Assembly (NCBI GenBank): GCA_039000515.1
Contig: JBCFYV010000100.1
Span: 32,662,421 to 32,726,420, forward strand
Reading direction: 5' to 3'
DNA: 64,000 bases
DNA from: Timema cristinae
Lineage: Eukaryota > Arthropoda > Insecta > Phasmatodea > Timematidae
Shown piece after piece: positions 12,421-22,500 of this stretch. The translations under genes and the position numbers were made by a program. Position 1 is the stretch's first letter; the number at the start of each line of letters is the position of its first letter. Under the pieces are notes generated by a model. That model made no database searches, had not been told where the DNA came from, and saw only the letters and a program-made list of their open reading frames with translations.

Positions 12421-12600
12421 GGAATGAGCTATGGGGTAGTGGGGTATTAAACAGTGCCGGGAGTTGTCGCAGAGCCGTGGTTTTGCTGAGACGAGTAAAC
12501 TGGGGCCGGGTGATGAGAAATGTAACCTCAATCTTTCAGGTTGTTGTAACGAGGTTACAATTTATTTTCAGGGTGTTTTTGGCTTTTCTATTAATATTTA
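12421..12600. other. GC-richer flank of the 12.1-12.4 kb island
   Basis: The compositional island extends to about 12,550, then returns to AT-rich sequence. If the minus-strand exon idea is right this would be its promoter side, but no clear TATA box or initiator is visible. Confidence 0.3.
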
Positions 12601-12799
12601 TTTCATCTCCATCTTAGTACTATCAATTTAAATCAATATTTTCAGAAGTTATATTTTATTGATCAGAGCTCACCTCTTCATCTCCAGTGTGAAACAATTT
12701 GAATTGTCCCCTGCGGGAGTGAGTAGTTGGCCAAATTTTGGTCTAGATTCATTATCTTGAACAATTTTAAAGATATCATAAATCCAAAGTTGTGAATTT

Positions 12800-12989
12800 T
12801 ACTTTAACTTCTCTGGGTTTACCAACTCTTGGTTTCCAATTTTGATTTTCAGCAGCTCTTCATTTTTTAAATCACCATAACATTTGACTTCACACTGTTG
12901 ATCTCCATGCCATATCTTCTTCCTATCTCCACCAGCCAGTCCATCACTTCCTACAACTCTTCTTTATTTTTGGCAATCAATTCTAAGCA
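12800..12989 (-). pseudogene. LINE reverse-transcriptase C-terminal remnant
   Basis: Read on the minus strand from 12,989, one frame gives LIAKNKEEL, a stop, then EVMDWLVEIGRRYGMEIN and SVKSNVMVI. This is the characteristic stretch after the catalytic core of non-LTR reverse transcriptases (the helix then 'YGM-IN--K---M'). A frameshift then leads to KNEELLKIKIGNQEL, matching the next conserved block of the same proteins. One in-frame stop, one frameshift and loss of everything upstream, including the catalytic Asp-Asp box, make it dead. The clade cannot be resolved from about 60 residues. Confidence 0.75.
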
Positions 12990-13230
12990 TATGCGTATTT
13001 TATTATTTAACTTATTTAATATGTCAATATTAATTTTGGTGTACGTACGAGTTACAGTTTTAAACTTAGCTTGATTTAATTGGAAATTATGAATATTATT
13101 TGCTTAATTAGAAAATATTTGGTTTATAGCTTTAACTTTGTTTTTAAAATGTTACATTGATAAAAATCTTATTTTGTACACCACGTGTTGCTTCTTACTA
13201 ACCTTTTGAGATAACTTAATTTGTCTACAC
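12990..13230. other. AT-rich sequence
   Basis: Upstream side of the LINE remnant; no further reverse-transcriptase blocks are readable. Confidence 0.4.
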
Positions 13231-13300
13231 CAGTGGTTACGAATCTTTTGCAAGGGTAGATCCCAATTTTTTGTCTTTGAGACCACCGTGTCCCCTTGAT
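13228..13300 (+). mobile_element. hAT-like terminal fragment
   Basis: The sequence cagtggttacgaatcttttg followed by a purine/pyrimidine patch (gatccc ... gagacc) resembles the CAGTGGTTCCCAACCTTTT-type start of hAT elements. No matching right end is seen, so it is at most a fragment. Confidence 0.3.
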
Positions 13301-13345
13301 ATCCTACAAGCGTTTATATCCTAGTTTTAAAATTATTTTCATTGA

Positions 13346-13501
13346 ATCTTACTACCCATTCGGGATATTCGCATTTAAATACACTAATCAGTTAATTTAG
13401 TGGCATTGTACCTTTACTTGCTTGGATATAGAATGGGTAAAACATTAAGGAAAAATCGCCCCATTATCCTCTGTCGGAATTTGAAACCTGACCTCATCAC
13501 C
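13346..13501 (-). mobile_element. SINE-3 copy, head-truncated
   Basis: Minus strand. Shared tail at 13,346-13,372 (tcttactacccattcgggat), then the body and a B-box region near 13,470-13,495. The 5' head is missing where it meets the next copy in head-to-head orientation. Confidence 0.6.
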
Positions 13502-13502
13502 A

Positions 13503-13758
13503 GAAAACCCTCTTCAGTAGCCAAATAGTCTAAGCCCTAAGGTGTCACTCTTGAAATAAACTATATTGCCGATGACGGGGTGATTGTGGATCGAATATCT
13601 CTCGGATATAATGAGAGTGATTGTTCCTAAATGGGTTACTCTCCCTCCATGAAAATGTAGGTACACTTCTTCTAAATGCAACCTTACTCATTCCTAACAC
13701 ACAATTGTGATTAGTATGTGTGTGTGTAACCAGAAAGGGTAGTAGCAAAGTGGTTCTT
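13503..13758 (+). mobile_element. SINE-3 copy
   Basis: Head at 13,505-13,600 (cttcagtagccaaatagtct ... cgatgacggggtgattgtgg), body with actctccctccatgaaaatg, and a decayed tail (taaccagaaagggtagtagc). It directly follows an inverted copy of the same family. Confidence 0.7.
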
Positions 13759-13852
13759 AGAAAAAATGCATGAACAAAATTAAACAGGGGTGACCCGCAG
13801 TATTTTGTTCAACCTAAAGAAACTTATTTTTAGGAATAAAAAAAGGTCCTCT

Positions 13853-14060
13853 GCTCCATTGGTGGCCATATAGTCTAACGTCTTTTGATGAACTGGAAAT
13901 GCCGTTAATGGAGATATCGGGGTTATAAACCCAGCTGAATGTACTGAGGGTGGTTTTCGAATCTCCTTGTACGCCAGTGAGGTTGTATTTCCTCTAAAAC
14001 TCCTAATCCCTATTTCACTAGCGTAGTAAATGAATTCGTATAGCACAAACGGATGATTAT
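13853..14060 (+). mobile_element. SINE-3 copy, strongly diverged
   Basis: Head-like attggtggccatatagtcta, B-box region near gggttataaaccc, and the family-specific gtactgagggtggtttt. The tail is barely recognisable (gcacaaacggatgattatac). Old copy. Confidence 0.5.
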
Positions 14061-15345
14061 ACATTGTAAAAATGAAACCTTATTCTTGTTTAGGAAGGAA
14101 TAGTTGATGATGATAATGCAACCCTTTTATTTTCACCCGACTATACTACTCGACACGTAGGCCAGTGATGCCAACCGTGCCAACAAGGTTTAATCACGGT
14201 TTATGTCGTAGTGTAATAATAATATACAATTCCTTTGCGCCCAACCACCCGTTCTTGTAATTCATGAGAAAAATACGACACGTATTTATGTCACCCTAGT
14301 TTATTTTACGATGCAATTTTATTTTGTGTTTTTCGTCTGGTTCGTTTTTTTTTTTATCAATCTATTTTCTTGTGCTTCTTCATTCCTTTTTATAGACAGT
14401 ATTACCTTTCTTTTGTCTGCAGTGGAATATAATTTATAGTACATTAATTTTGAAAAATGCAGTTGTTTTTTTCTTTTAAATTGGTAATATTTTTCAAATA
14501 TCTTATATTAATTATACAAAAAATTGTGTAGTAATAAAAATATGAGAAACAGTATTTGTTTTATGTTTTCGCCATTTAAAAAAAGTATATTTATATTTGG
14601 TCTTTGTTTATTTATGAAAGTATTTTGGCTTTCTAATATAAATATTTTTATAATGAATACCATATTTTGTTACAATGGCGTCTACAACATTTATTTAGTT
14701 TGTATTTTTGAAACGGCATGGCTTCTCATCTACAAAATGAAGATGTGATTCTGCCCCATTTTCTTTTCTCTTTATTCCTTTCATTAAGCGCAAGAAGGAA
14801 ATCTTTAAAAATTGTACTCAAGAACTCCTTTTCTCTCTCCTTTTCTCTCCTGTCTTATCTCTCTTTTAGCCACACACTTTCTTCATATCTCTCGCTCATA
14901 TTTTCCACCTCATTTACTCCATTTAAAAGACGTCTTGCAAACGCACTTTCAGCTTCTAGCGATAAAGTAATATCTACCCTTGCCAGATATTGCGGGCAAA
15001 CGGTTAACAAGTTTGTTCCTACTGAACATAATAACTTTGTTCTTTGATGGATATAGCTTAACCTCTTTTTTTTTTACTTTACTTTCTTTAGTAAAAATAA
15101 TCATGAGGCTTACTTTGCACTTGTTAAAATTTACTTTATTCCAAATTTGTATTTGAAATACTGTTAAAATATCACAAATTAAAGGACTTTATCAGATTTT
15201 TCAAAAATGGTCGGGTTAAAACAATTATTTCTCAACTCATTTTTTTAAAACATAATAAACCTTCGTGCATACGACTATGATTAAATTTATGAGTAAATAT
15301 TTTCTGAGACTGCAAATTAATGTGTAATAATTCCCTTTTTAAAAT
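14061..15345. other. Unique sequence, no proven gene
   Basis: Mostly AT-rich. The largest open frame here (14,718-15,047, 109 codons) is Ser/Leu/Phe-rich because it runs through a C/T-rich tract. No motif is recognised and no splice structure is evident. Its final third (about 14,925-15,047) is less repetitive. Confidence 0.4.
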
Positions 15346-15348
15346 TAA

Positions 15349-15568
15349 GAGGTTACTTTTACAATAGAGTGGACGTCTGATAACATGTAGACTAGGGCTA
15401 TAGTCCCAGTCTTGTGAGATGAGGATTATTTTCATAAATGGATTTTCACTCTCTCTCTCTCTCTTCACGCAAATGTGGGTACATTTTATCTCGAAATAAT
15501 CATCCTCATAACTAGCCCAAAAGTGTTAAAATACGGATAACCTGAACGAGTAGTAAAACGTGACGCAC
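15349..15568 (+). mobile_element. SINE-3 copy, diverged
   Basis: Keeps the body block ttttcactctctctctctct and cacgcaaatgtgggtacatt, and a tail ending gagtagtaaaacgtgacgca. The head is decayed. Confidence 0.6.
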
Positions 15569-15662
15569 CAAAGAAATGTTGGGAAAATGTTATCAACACT
15601 GTTTAAATTATTGAATTAAACTCTCTTGACTAATTTTAAAACAGGAGTGTAAAGAACGCAAA

Positions 15663-16020
15663 TTAAGGTGAGTCTTTTCCAGTTTTTATAGAAAAACAGA
15701 TTTTTGCCAAAATAAATAAAATAACTCTCCAGTATAAAATATAGGTTTATTTTAATTTTATTCACACTGTAATATCAACAGTGATATTAATATCTGTCAC
15801 GAGCATAACGGCATTAGATGATAAAATATTTAAATTAAGAGAGGATTTGTAATTATATTCCAGGACAGATTTGATATATATTCAAGAACTGTTGATATAA
15901 CCATGTGAAGAGAATTAAACTATGTTTCTACTGGAAAAACATTTTATTTAATTTGACCAAAAATAATGTTTGATATAAAAACTGCATATATACTGCCCTT
16001 ATACCTTGTTCCCTACATTT
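15663..16020. mobile_element. Fold-back element FB copy 1
   Basis: The two halves form long inverted repeats. Left-arm blocks include ccagtttttatag, aaataaataaaat and caacagtgatattaatatct; right-arm blocks include ttgatatatattcaagaact, gttgatataaccatgtgaag and gatataaaaactgca. The left end sits at TTAAGGTG. Other copies lie at 31, 49.7, 50.5 and 62 kb. No coding capacity. Confidence 0.75.
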
Positions 16021-16545
16021 CCAGCTTACTAAACAGAATAAAATAGATCTCTCTATTCAAATCTCGTTCATTTTTATACAATTCTATATTTTTCAACCCG
16101 ATTGTACCTTGTTTGTGGCTGTGAGAGGGGTTATTTACTACACACTAAAACAGGTTAAGTTGACTCCATTGTTTGTAAACCCCATTGAAACAAGTACGCG
16201 CGTTAGCGTTAGCTTTAAACCAGGGTGTGCTCAGAAACTTTTACATTACACTGATGATGGCGGTTGGGGCGAGGGGAATGGAAAGGGCATAACTTACTTC
16301 GGTAGGGAACCTGAGTAAACTTAGCTGTGCCAATGTTTCTCAAGTATTCTCAGGATAAAAGCGAACAACGATCATATAATTCTATATTTACTAGAAATGG
16401 ATCTAATTCTATATTTCTAGAATCCGAATTTTAAAATTTATTTCTAAATACAAATCCAAATTTGAATTCTCTAATATTTTTAACAGGTAAAGTATTCAAA
16501 TGGATTGAAAAATATCTATTCACTTGGGACTTACATTATATTTGT
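16021..16545. other. Unique sequence with a GC-richer patch
   Basis: Positions 16,110-16,330 are less AT-rich and carry a 69-codon frame without recognised motif. No repeat relationship seen. Confidence 0.4.
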
Positions 16546-16547
16546 AC

Positions 16548-17035
16548 TACGGTCGAACCTGGCTAATTCTATGCTGAAGGGACCATAAAAAAAAATCTAA
16601 TCAAAAGTTTTTATTTTGGTTAGGAATATAACTTCAAACATAAAAAATTCGGTGAAGTAAAATACAGTAGTGTATACGTATAATTTTATACTTAGATTTT
16701 CTGTAGCAATATGTATTTACAGTTTTTAAAAACTATAAAGTTTTGACTGATTTTTGGAGCTAATACTCTGAGTTGTAGTAAACTCTTCTATAGTTTATTT
16801 AGCGCCTGAATAATAAAGAGGATTACATTATACTGTCCCTCAACAAACCGCCTCAACTCTTAGATGTGGTCCATGGTTTGTGTGGAGGCAATTTTACTTC
16901 AAATTAAACAAAATAAGTTTGAATTAAAGATAATTGTTTAATATTGTTTTAGTAGAAGTTTCAATGGACCAAGGGAAAAGTTTGAATAAAGAGGAATTCG
17001 AATTATAGATGTTTGAATTATCCAAGTTCTACTTT
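16548..17035. mobile_element. pogo/Tigger-like MITE
   Basis: The left end (GGTCGAACCTGGCTAATTC) and the reverse complement of the right end (GTAGAACTTGGATAATTCAA) form about 20 bp terminal repeats of the pogo/Tigger style (CAGT-GAACCT-G-ATTC). The ends lie at TA dinucleotides. Subterminal gtttgaat repeats occur. About 485 bp, non-coding. Confidence 0.6.
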
Positions 17036-17103
17036 ATTACCACCATCAGACCACAACCTAGTCACCGGTAGCTGTGATATCAATTATAGCTTTAGTTTTT
17101 TTT

Positions 17104-17350
17104 AACACCATGGCTTACTACCCATTCTGGTTGAACGCTTATATATTAATTACTCTAATGTTTCTAGGGAGTATGGAGGCTATATTTACCGGAAGAGTAC
17201 CTGCATTTGCGAGAAGGAAGAGTGGAAAACAGCTTGTAAAAACCACCCTCAATCCACCCCGAACGAGATTTGAACCTCAATATCCCCATCATTGGCAGTT
17301 TTAGTCTACTGCGAGAGTAGTGCGTTATACCACGTGGCCACCCAAGTGGG
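17104..17350 (-). mobile_element. SINE-3 copy
   Basis: Minus strand. Tail at 17,104-17,140 (ccatggcttactacccattc), body with cctgcatttgcgagaaggaa, B box opposite gagatttgaacctcaatatc, head ending near accacgtggccacccaagtg. The 76-codon open frame across it is a shadow. Confidence 0.75.
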
Positions 17351-17444
17351 TGATAGCAGTTATTATCCGATTATATTCACACGTCCATCACAGACACTGT
17401 CTTAAAATATGATTGAAGAATGAACCCGAGTACGGAACGATCAC

Positions 17445-17576
17445 TGGATAGCTTCAGTGGTAAGGCATTGTTCTGCGAAGTTAAAGGTTCCAGGTCCTCC
17501 ATTTCATCTCATAATCATCCTACCATGACACATTAGCTTAAGTGCGTATAACCCAAACGTGGTGTTAATAATAATA

Positions 17577-17612
<36 letters not shown>
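17445..17612 (+). mobile_element. Chimeric short SINE (foreign head, SINE-1 tail)
   Basis: A tRNA-like head (agcttcagtggtaaggcatt ... aaaggttcca) is joined directly to the last about 120 bp of SINE-1 (aggtcctccatttcatctca onward), followed by a (TAA)n tract. The B box and about 120 bp of SINE-1 body are absent. The junction at about 17,492 suggests template switching or recombination between families. Confidence 0.6.
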
Positions 17613-17613
<1 letters not shown>

Positions 17614-18117
17614 TGATATACGACTAGCCTCCATAATTTCAATCTTTCGTCCTCCAAACTTCATCTTTCATAATATACAGCGTACTTAATTAAATAGCTT
17701 TGTTTATTCCATATAAAATTATTTTGTTGGAAGTAGATGTAAAATAATTTAATTTTCTTAAAAATGGTTTGAAGCTTGTGGCCACTGACAAATGATAGTA
17801 TGTTTGTCATGTCTATTACATCCATAAAAAAAAACAAGGAGAAAGCTTTTTTATGTAAATTAATGATAGTATTGTCAATTGTTGTTGCTTTGTTAATCTC
17901 CCGTCTACAAAATAATGTATAATTCCTTTTAACAATTAATTAAAACTGTTATTTTAAGTTTTTTATTCATAGTTGTATTCGAGATAACCTTTTATGAAGT
18001 TTTTACCAATTTTGAATTTCTCGAATACCATAGGATGAAAGAGATTCGAGCATTCCATCTCTATTTTGTATGTTTTTATTTTCAAAACCACTTGTCCGTT
18101 ATATATTTATTTATTTT

Positions 18118-18330
18118 CTACCGTGTATCTCAACCCGTTTGGATCGTACATATTTTAATTATTTACTTTAATACGGTAGGGATGAGGAAGATAGATAGAA
18201 AATGTACTAGCATTTGTGTGTAAGGATAACGGAAAGTTATTAAGGAAAATCCAGACTGGATTTGAACTCCAGGTTCCCCATATCAGCCAACTAGAATAAA
18301 ATAATGAGCTTGACATTTAGACCGCATCCC
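18118..18330 (-). mobile_element. SINE-3 copy, old
   Basis: Minus strand. Decayed tail (tctcaacccgtttggatcgt), body block (ctagcatttgtgtgtaagga) and a B-box region opposite ggatttgaactccaggttcc. Head degraded. Confidence 0.5.
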
Positions 18331-18349
18331 ATCAAAATAATAGTAATGG

Positions 18350-18456
18350 GAGTGACTGGTTCTAGGTAAGGTTCAGACTTCTGTGCGGCCGGTCAATCCG
18401 TCGCACAGATTATGATTCCAAACCTCCAACGTATAACGAGTGCTAATGATAAAAAT
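18350..18456 (+). mobile_element. Miniature SINE-1 with intact ends and TSD
   Basis: Only about 107 bp. It has a shortened tRNA-like head (gtgactggttctaggtaagg), the B-box zone, and dinucleotides of the early body, then jumps to a truncated tail (cgtataacgagtgctaatga). A 10 bp duplication, ATAGTAATGG, flanks it at 18,340-18,349 and 18,457-18,466. So the short form appears to have inserted, or to have deleted internally after insertion. Confidence 0.7.
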
Positions 18457-18527
18457 ATAGTAATGGAATTATTGTATAAAAAAAAGAACATAAGTGAAAT
18501 TGAAGTAGTTACACCAGGTACCTTACC

Positions 18528-18770
18528 TACTTCATTAGCCGGGTAGTTTAAGGCGTCACTCTTGCAATATACTGGACTGCCGATGACAGGGAGATCGTGG
18601 TTCAATCTTGGTCGGTTGTTCTGAGGGTGCTTTTTCCTAAAGGTTTTCACACTTTTCCACGCAAATGCAGGTACACTTCCTATTAACTCAACCTTCCTCA
18701 GCCCTAATCCATTATCGTAATTAGTTTATAGGAATGTAGCCCAAACGGGTAGTAAGATGTGGTATCAATT
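18528..18770 (+). mobile_element. SINE-3 copy
   Basis: Head (ggtagtttaaggcgtcactc ... tgccgatgacagggagatcg), B box (ggttcaatcttgg), body (ccacgcaaatgcaggtacac) and tail (ccaaacgggtagtaagatgt). Reasonably preserved. Confidence 0.75.
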
Positions 18771-18921
18771 AACAAAAACATGTACCTTGGTTCAAGAACA
18801 GCTAAACAGGCATAATTCTCTCCCTAGACTAATTGCCGGTGATGGGTAGTTTGAAGTTTGAATCTAGGATAAATGCATCGAGAATGATTTTACACATATA
18901 ATTTATTTAGTTTACTTATTT

Positions 18922-19175
18922 TATTTTTATTTAGCACCACGTCTTACTACCCGTTCGGGTTATATGCTTTAAGTACTAATTACGATAATGATTAGGAATT
19001 GGGAAGGTTGAATTAGAGGAAGTGGACCCGCATTTGCATGGAGGGAGAGTGGAAAACCATTTAGGAAAAACCACCCCCAGTTCACCCGACCGAGATTCGA
19101 ACCTCGATCTCCCCGTCCTCAGCAGTCAAGCTCAACATGACAAGCGTGTTAGCCAACTACGCCACCGAGGCGGGT
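18922..19175 (-). mobile_element. SINE-2 copy, full length, with TSD
   Basis: Minus strand. Tail at 18,930-18,965, body with gacccgcatttgcatggagg, B box opposite gagattcgaacctcgatctc, head ending ccaccgaggcgggt. An exact 12 bp duplication, GTTTACTTATTT, lies at 18,910-18,921 and 19,176-19,187. Little diverged, so probably young. Confidence 0.93.
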
Positions 19176-19187
19176 GTTTACTTATTT

Positions 19188-19700
19188 CTTCTTCAAACTA
19201 ATATGGGTGCACTTCCACTAAACAGCATTACTCACCTTATCTCTTAGCCAACATTGTTAAACACAATGGTGTTAAACGTGATATTAATAGAAAAAGTTCA
19301 TAAGACTTACAAAACTTGTTAAAAATAACCGTCACTGCCTCTAATTGAATAGATCTCACATTATTGGGCACGCGGTCTAAGAGGGAAATACGAATTTGGC
19401 ACCACCAATCACTAAGCAGTACTATTTCAGCCCCAGCTATAGTGTTAAATCGGCCGCATAGACGTTACGAACTCTACTCCATGAACCAACCAACAACTTT
19501 CTATATAATTAGATTTTGTTGTGCTTACTGTTCATTACTTGCTGTTTTTCGTTCACCTTGATAAATCATTTAAATCCTGCTTAATGCAAATGCCTCAACA
19601 GCAAAGGTCATGTTAGTACACCAAAATGGCCCGAAATATGAAAACTTGCATTCCCAACAACTCTTAGCCAGGATTAAATCAAATGAAGCCATATCATACT
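19188..19700. other. Unique sequence, no gene seen
   Basis: No repeat family recognised. The 65-codon frame at 19,364-19,561 carries no known motif. Confidence 0.4.
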
Positions 19701-19714
19701 CACTTAGTCTTTTT

Positions 19715-19850
19715 TTCCGGATATGGTGAGATCGTGTTCTTAATTCTCACTGCGTATACTATATTTTTTTTTCCTAAAAGATTCTCTTATCCTTCATCAA
19801 CTCAAATCTGAGAACCTTCCCTTTAAAAATTACCTGCTATACTCTAATTT
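19715..19850 (+). mobile_element. SINE-3 fragment
   Basis: Degenerate piece with gatatggtgagatcgtgttc and the following T-rich and ccttcatcaactcaaatctg blocks. Tail lost. Confidence 0.35.
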
Positions 19851-20039
19851 TCATACAAATATACATCTTTGACAACTATGAAAAGCTACTAAACCTATTT
19901 TCACGTACTCATATTTAAAGTCATGTGATCTTCAGCGGTCATTATTTGTAGATACCTACAAAATAACACTAGTAACTAATAACATAATACAGTTTTATTA
20001 ATTTCTTCAACCACAAAAATATGTTTGTATTTTCTAAAA

Positions 20040-20145
20040 AGTTCCATATCTGTCCATTCATAATAAAATCAAGATATGACTTCATCCCTAACTTATTAGT
20101 GTTATTAATAAATACATGCGGCAAGCCCGAACGGTTATTAAGACT
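20040..20145 (+). mobile_element. Shared SINE tail fragment
   Basis: Only the 3' part is readable: a body remnant ahead of gcaagcccgaacggttatta and agactcg. Family unclear, probably SINE-3. Confidence 0.45.
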
Positions 20146-20408
20146 CGATTAGAAGAAAAAATAATAAGCAAGTAGGCAAACTGAAAACAGTTCTGTCAAC
20201 TGGTTGCATACGATTTAATCTCACGGCGTTAGTGTTTGGCAAACACTCTTGGTGATGGGGAGGGGAAGCTTTATGAATCGATAAGATGGGACAAATATAA
20301 TGTATAAACTTTAAAATAAGTACATATTTGATCAAATTATTCAATTTCTCTATAATTATTATATAATATAACATTAAATATTTGATAAAAGTTTGGTTTT
20401 TGTTTATA

Positions 20409-20649
20409 TCACCGCATTTTACTACCTGTTAAGGCTATAAGTAAATATAATAATTACTCTAGTGGAGTATTTATAAGGGGTAAATATTTTAAGGTAATCT
20501 ATATGCATTCGCGTGGAAGTATAGTAGGAAACCATTAGGGGAAAAACCACTTTCTCACTAGATCCTACCATGATTCGAGCTCCTATTTCCCCGTCCTCGC
20601 CAGGCCAGAATAACACAAGAGGGACGCCTTAGACCATTCGGCCACTGTA
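20409..20649 (-). mobile_element. SINE-3 copy, diverged
   Basis: Minus strand. Tail (ccgcattttactacctgtta), body (atgcattcgcgtggaagtat), B box opposite atgattcgagctcctatttc, head opposite ccttagaccattcggccact. Closely parallels the copy at 6.25 kb. Confidence 0.7.
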
Positions 20650-21905
20650 TAGCTAGGTATAGAAATTTTTAATGGATAGCTTCATAAAGGCAAAATAAAA
20701 AAAAGTACATCACAAATTGCATATCTTAAATAGAGACATTTTTCCAAAACATTCTTTGTTAGAAACTTACATTATTGTCCAAGAATACACTATAATAAAT
20801 ATTATACATATCATGGGTATCAGTATTATCTTATAAAAAAATTCTGATAATTCTTGGCTTTAAATAAAATACTAAACAAACAATACAGACCTACGTAAAT
20901 CTAAAATGTATATTGACGTTTCCATTAATATAACTAATTTTTCTACTCAAACATTTTTAAATGGTAAATATTCATTTTATGAGAATCTTCACATAGTCGG
21001 TTTTCTAGCCGAGAGGTTTTAACCAGTCCCTTTACCTATTTACCGACACGTCGATGTGGTTGCTTGTTTGTTAAAGTAAGCACTTTGTTGTTGTGAAGTA
21101 GTTATCTACCCTCATCCCTCTAGCTAACACACACACACACACAATCACTCACCCTTCCCTTAGAACCCCCCCAATTCTCTCTACCTTCTGGTTGCTAGCC
21201 AAATCAATATTAAGTGCGTGACTTAACTAAGGTCCCCTCCCCCCCCCCTCTTCGTTTATTGGTCTCTTACCACCCCTTCCCACGGCCTACTAAACGACTT
21301 GTGGTTGCTTCACTTTCTCAGCTAGCAGGGTTAAACGCGTCATTTCCGATTACATCGTAATTCTATGTTACTTTGAGAGTTTGCTTAAAATTGCACCTAC
21401 CATTTTTTTAATCATTTTGAACGTTTAATTTTATTTTATTTTTTTGTATGAAGACGTGTAAATTTTCTGAAATTAAAAATAATTAGGTTTTAAAAAATAA
21501 TATTGTCAGGGACATTCCACAGTATTTTGCATTGTCATATTTAACAAATTTATCAAAGTTTTAAAATGTTGTGGTAAATCTTCAGTAAAAACGTTAAAGT
21601 GGAGTGCATAAAAATGAAAATATCATGGCGTATTTCCAAAAATATTTGTTTAAGAATTATAAATTGTAAATATCAGAAAGCAGAGTAAGTTCCAACAAAA
21701 TACAAAAACATGTTAACGTCAAAATTAAAATCAAAAGGGGTACTCGAAAACTTGGTGATTTATTTGAGGTGATCAATAGGAAAATTATCCTATATTCCAA
21801 GTAAATTTGTGTGTATTCGTAAGTTAAACACAAGGTTAGATAATAACTAAATTCAAATAGCAGAAACGAGAGGGATAGCTTAGTGGAAATTAATTCATAT
21901 TCATA
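20650..21905. other. Unique sequence with a GC-richer island
   Basis: 20,650-20,990 and 21,380-21,905 are AT-rich with nothing recognised. 21,000-21,370 is GC-richer and contains a (CA)n run at 21,128-21,143, a C run near 21,237-21,248 and no open frame of note. It may be regulatory; no element is identified. Confidence 0.35.
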
Positions 21906-21928
21906 TTAACGTAGTAATTATAAATATA

Positions 21929-22228
21929 GGTGACCTGGTGGTCTAGGGGTAAGGTGTCAGACTTCTATGCTGGCGGCCGGGTTCAAGCCTCGGTCCCAGC
22001 CCAGATTTATCTGATTTCCAAACCCTTCCTTCACCTCTGACAAGATATCTTGTGAATGTGGGGAATGCCAGGCCTCCACCGTGGTTCGGATTCCACGTTA
22101 AACTGTAGGTCCTTCATTTCATCTCACAATCACCCTACCATTACACATTAGCGTAAGTGCGTATAACCCGAACGGGTAGTAAGACGCGGTGCTAATAATA
22201 ATAATAATAATTATTATTATTATTATTA
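21929..22228 (+). mobile_element. SINE-1 copy, full length
   Basis: Starts ggtgacctggtggtctaggg and carries the full body and hairpin tail. It is flanked by ATTATAAATATA at 21,917-21,928 and again at 22,228-22,239. The 3' tract begins as (AAT)n and flips to (ATT)n at about 22,210, making a self-complementary tail. Confidence 0.9.
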
Positions 22229-22269
22229 TTATAAATATAAGTATTCAGCAGCTTATTCTACGAATAAAG

Positions 22270-22500
22270 ACCCACTGGAATGGTCACAATATCATAAGAA
22301 ATGGTTTAATGTTGATATATATGTCAAAGTATAAGGATGAAGAGGGCCAAGAAGACGACTAATGCAACTGGTGGATGATGACCTTGAACAAAGAAAGGAG
22401 ATGAAGTTTCAAGATCTAAAAAAAAACGGAAGCTGCTTATATAATATTTAGAAGAACTCAATTTGGAACCAGGTGACAGACCTGTCGAAAGATAGAACAC
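22270..22500 (+). pseudogene. Probable LINE C-terminal remnant
   Basis: Broken frames give THWNGHNIIRNG followed by a GRP-like segment (RGPRRRLMQLVDDDLEQRKE). The order resembles the W-GH--R motif, then GRP--RW-DD-, near the C-terminus of many arthropod non-LTR retrotransposon proteins. Stops and at least one frameshift are present. Reverse-transcriptase motifs themselves are absent. Homology is a judgement by eye. Confidence 0.45.

Noticed and set aside
14718..15047. 109-codon open frame.
   Set aside because: Ser/Leu/Phe-rich from a C/T-rich tract, no domain, no splice context. Not listed as a gene.
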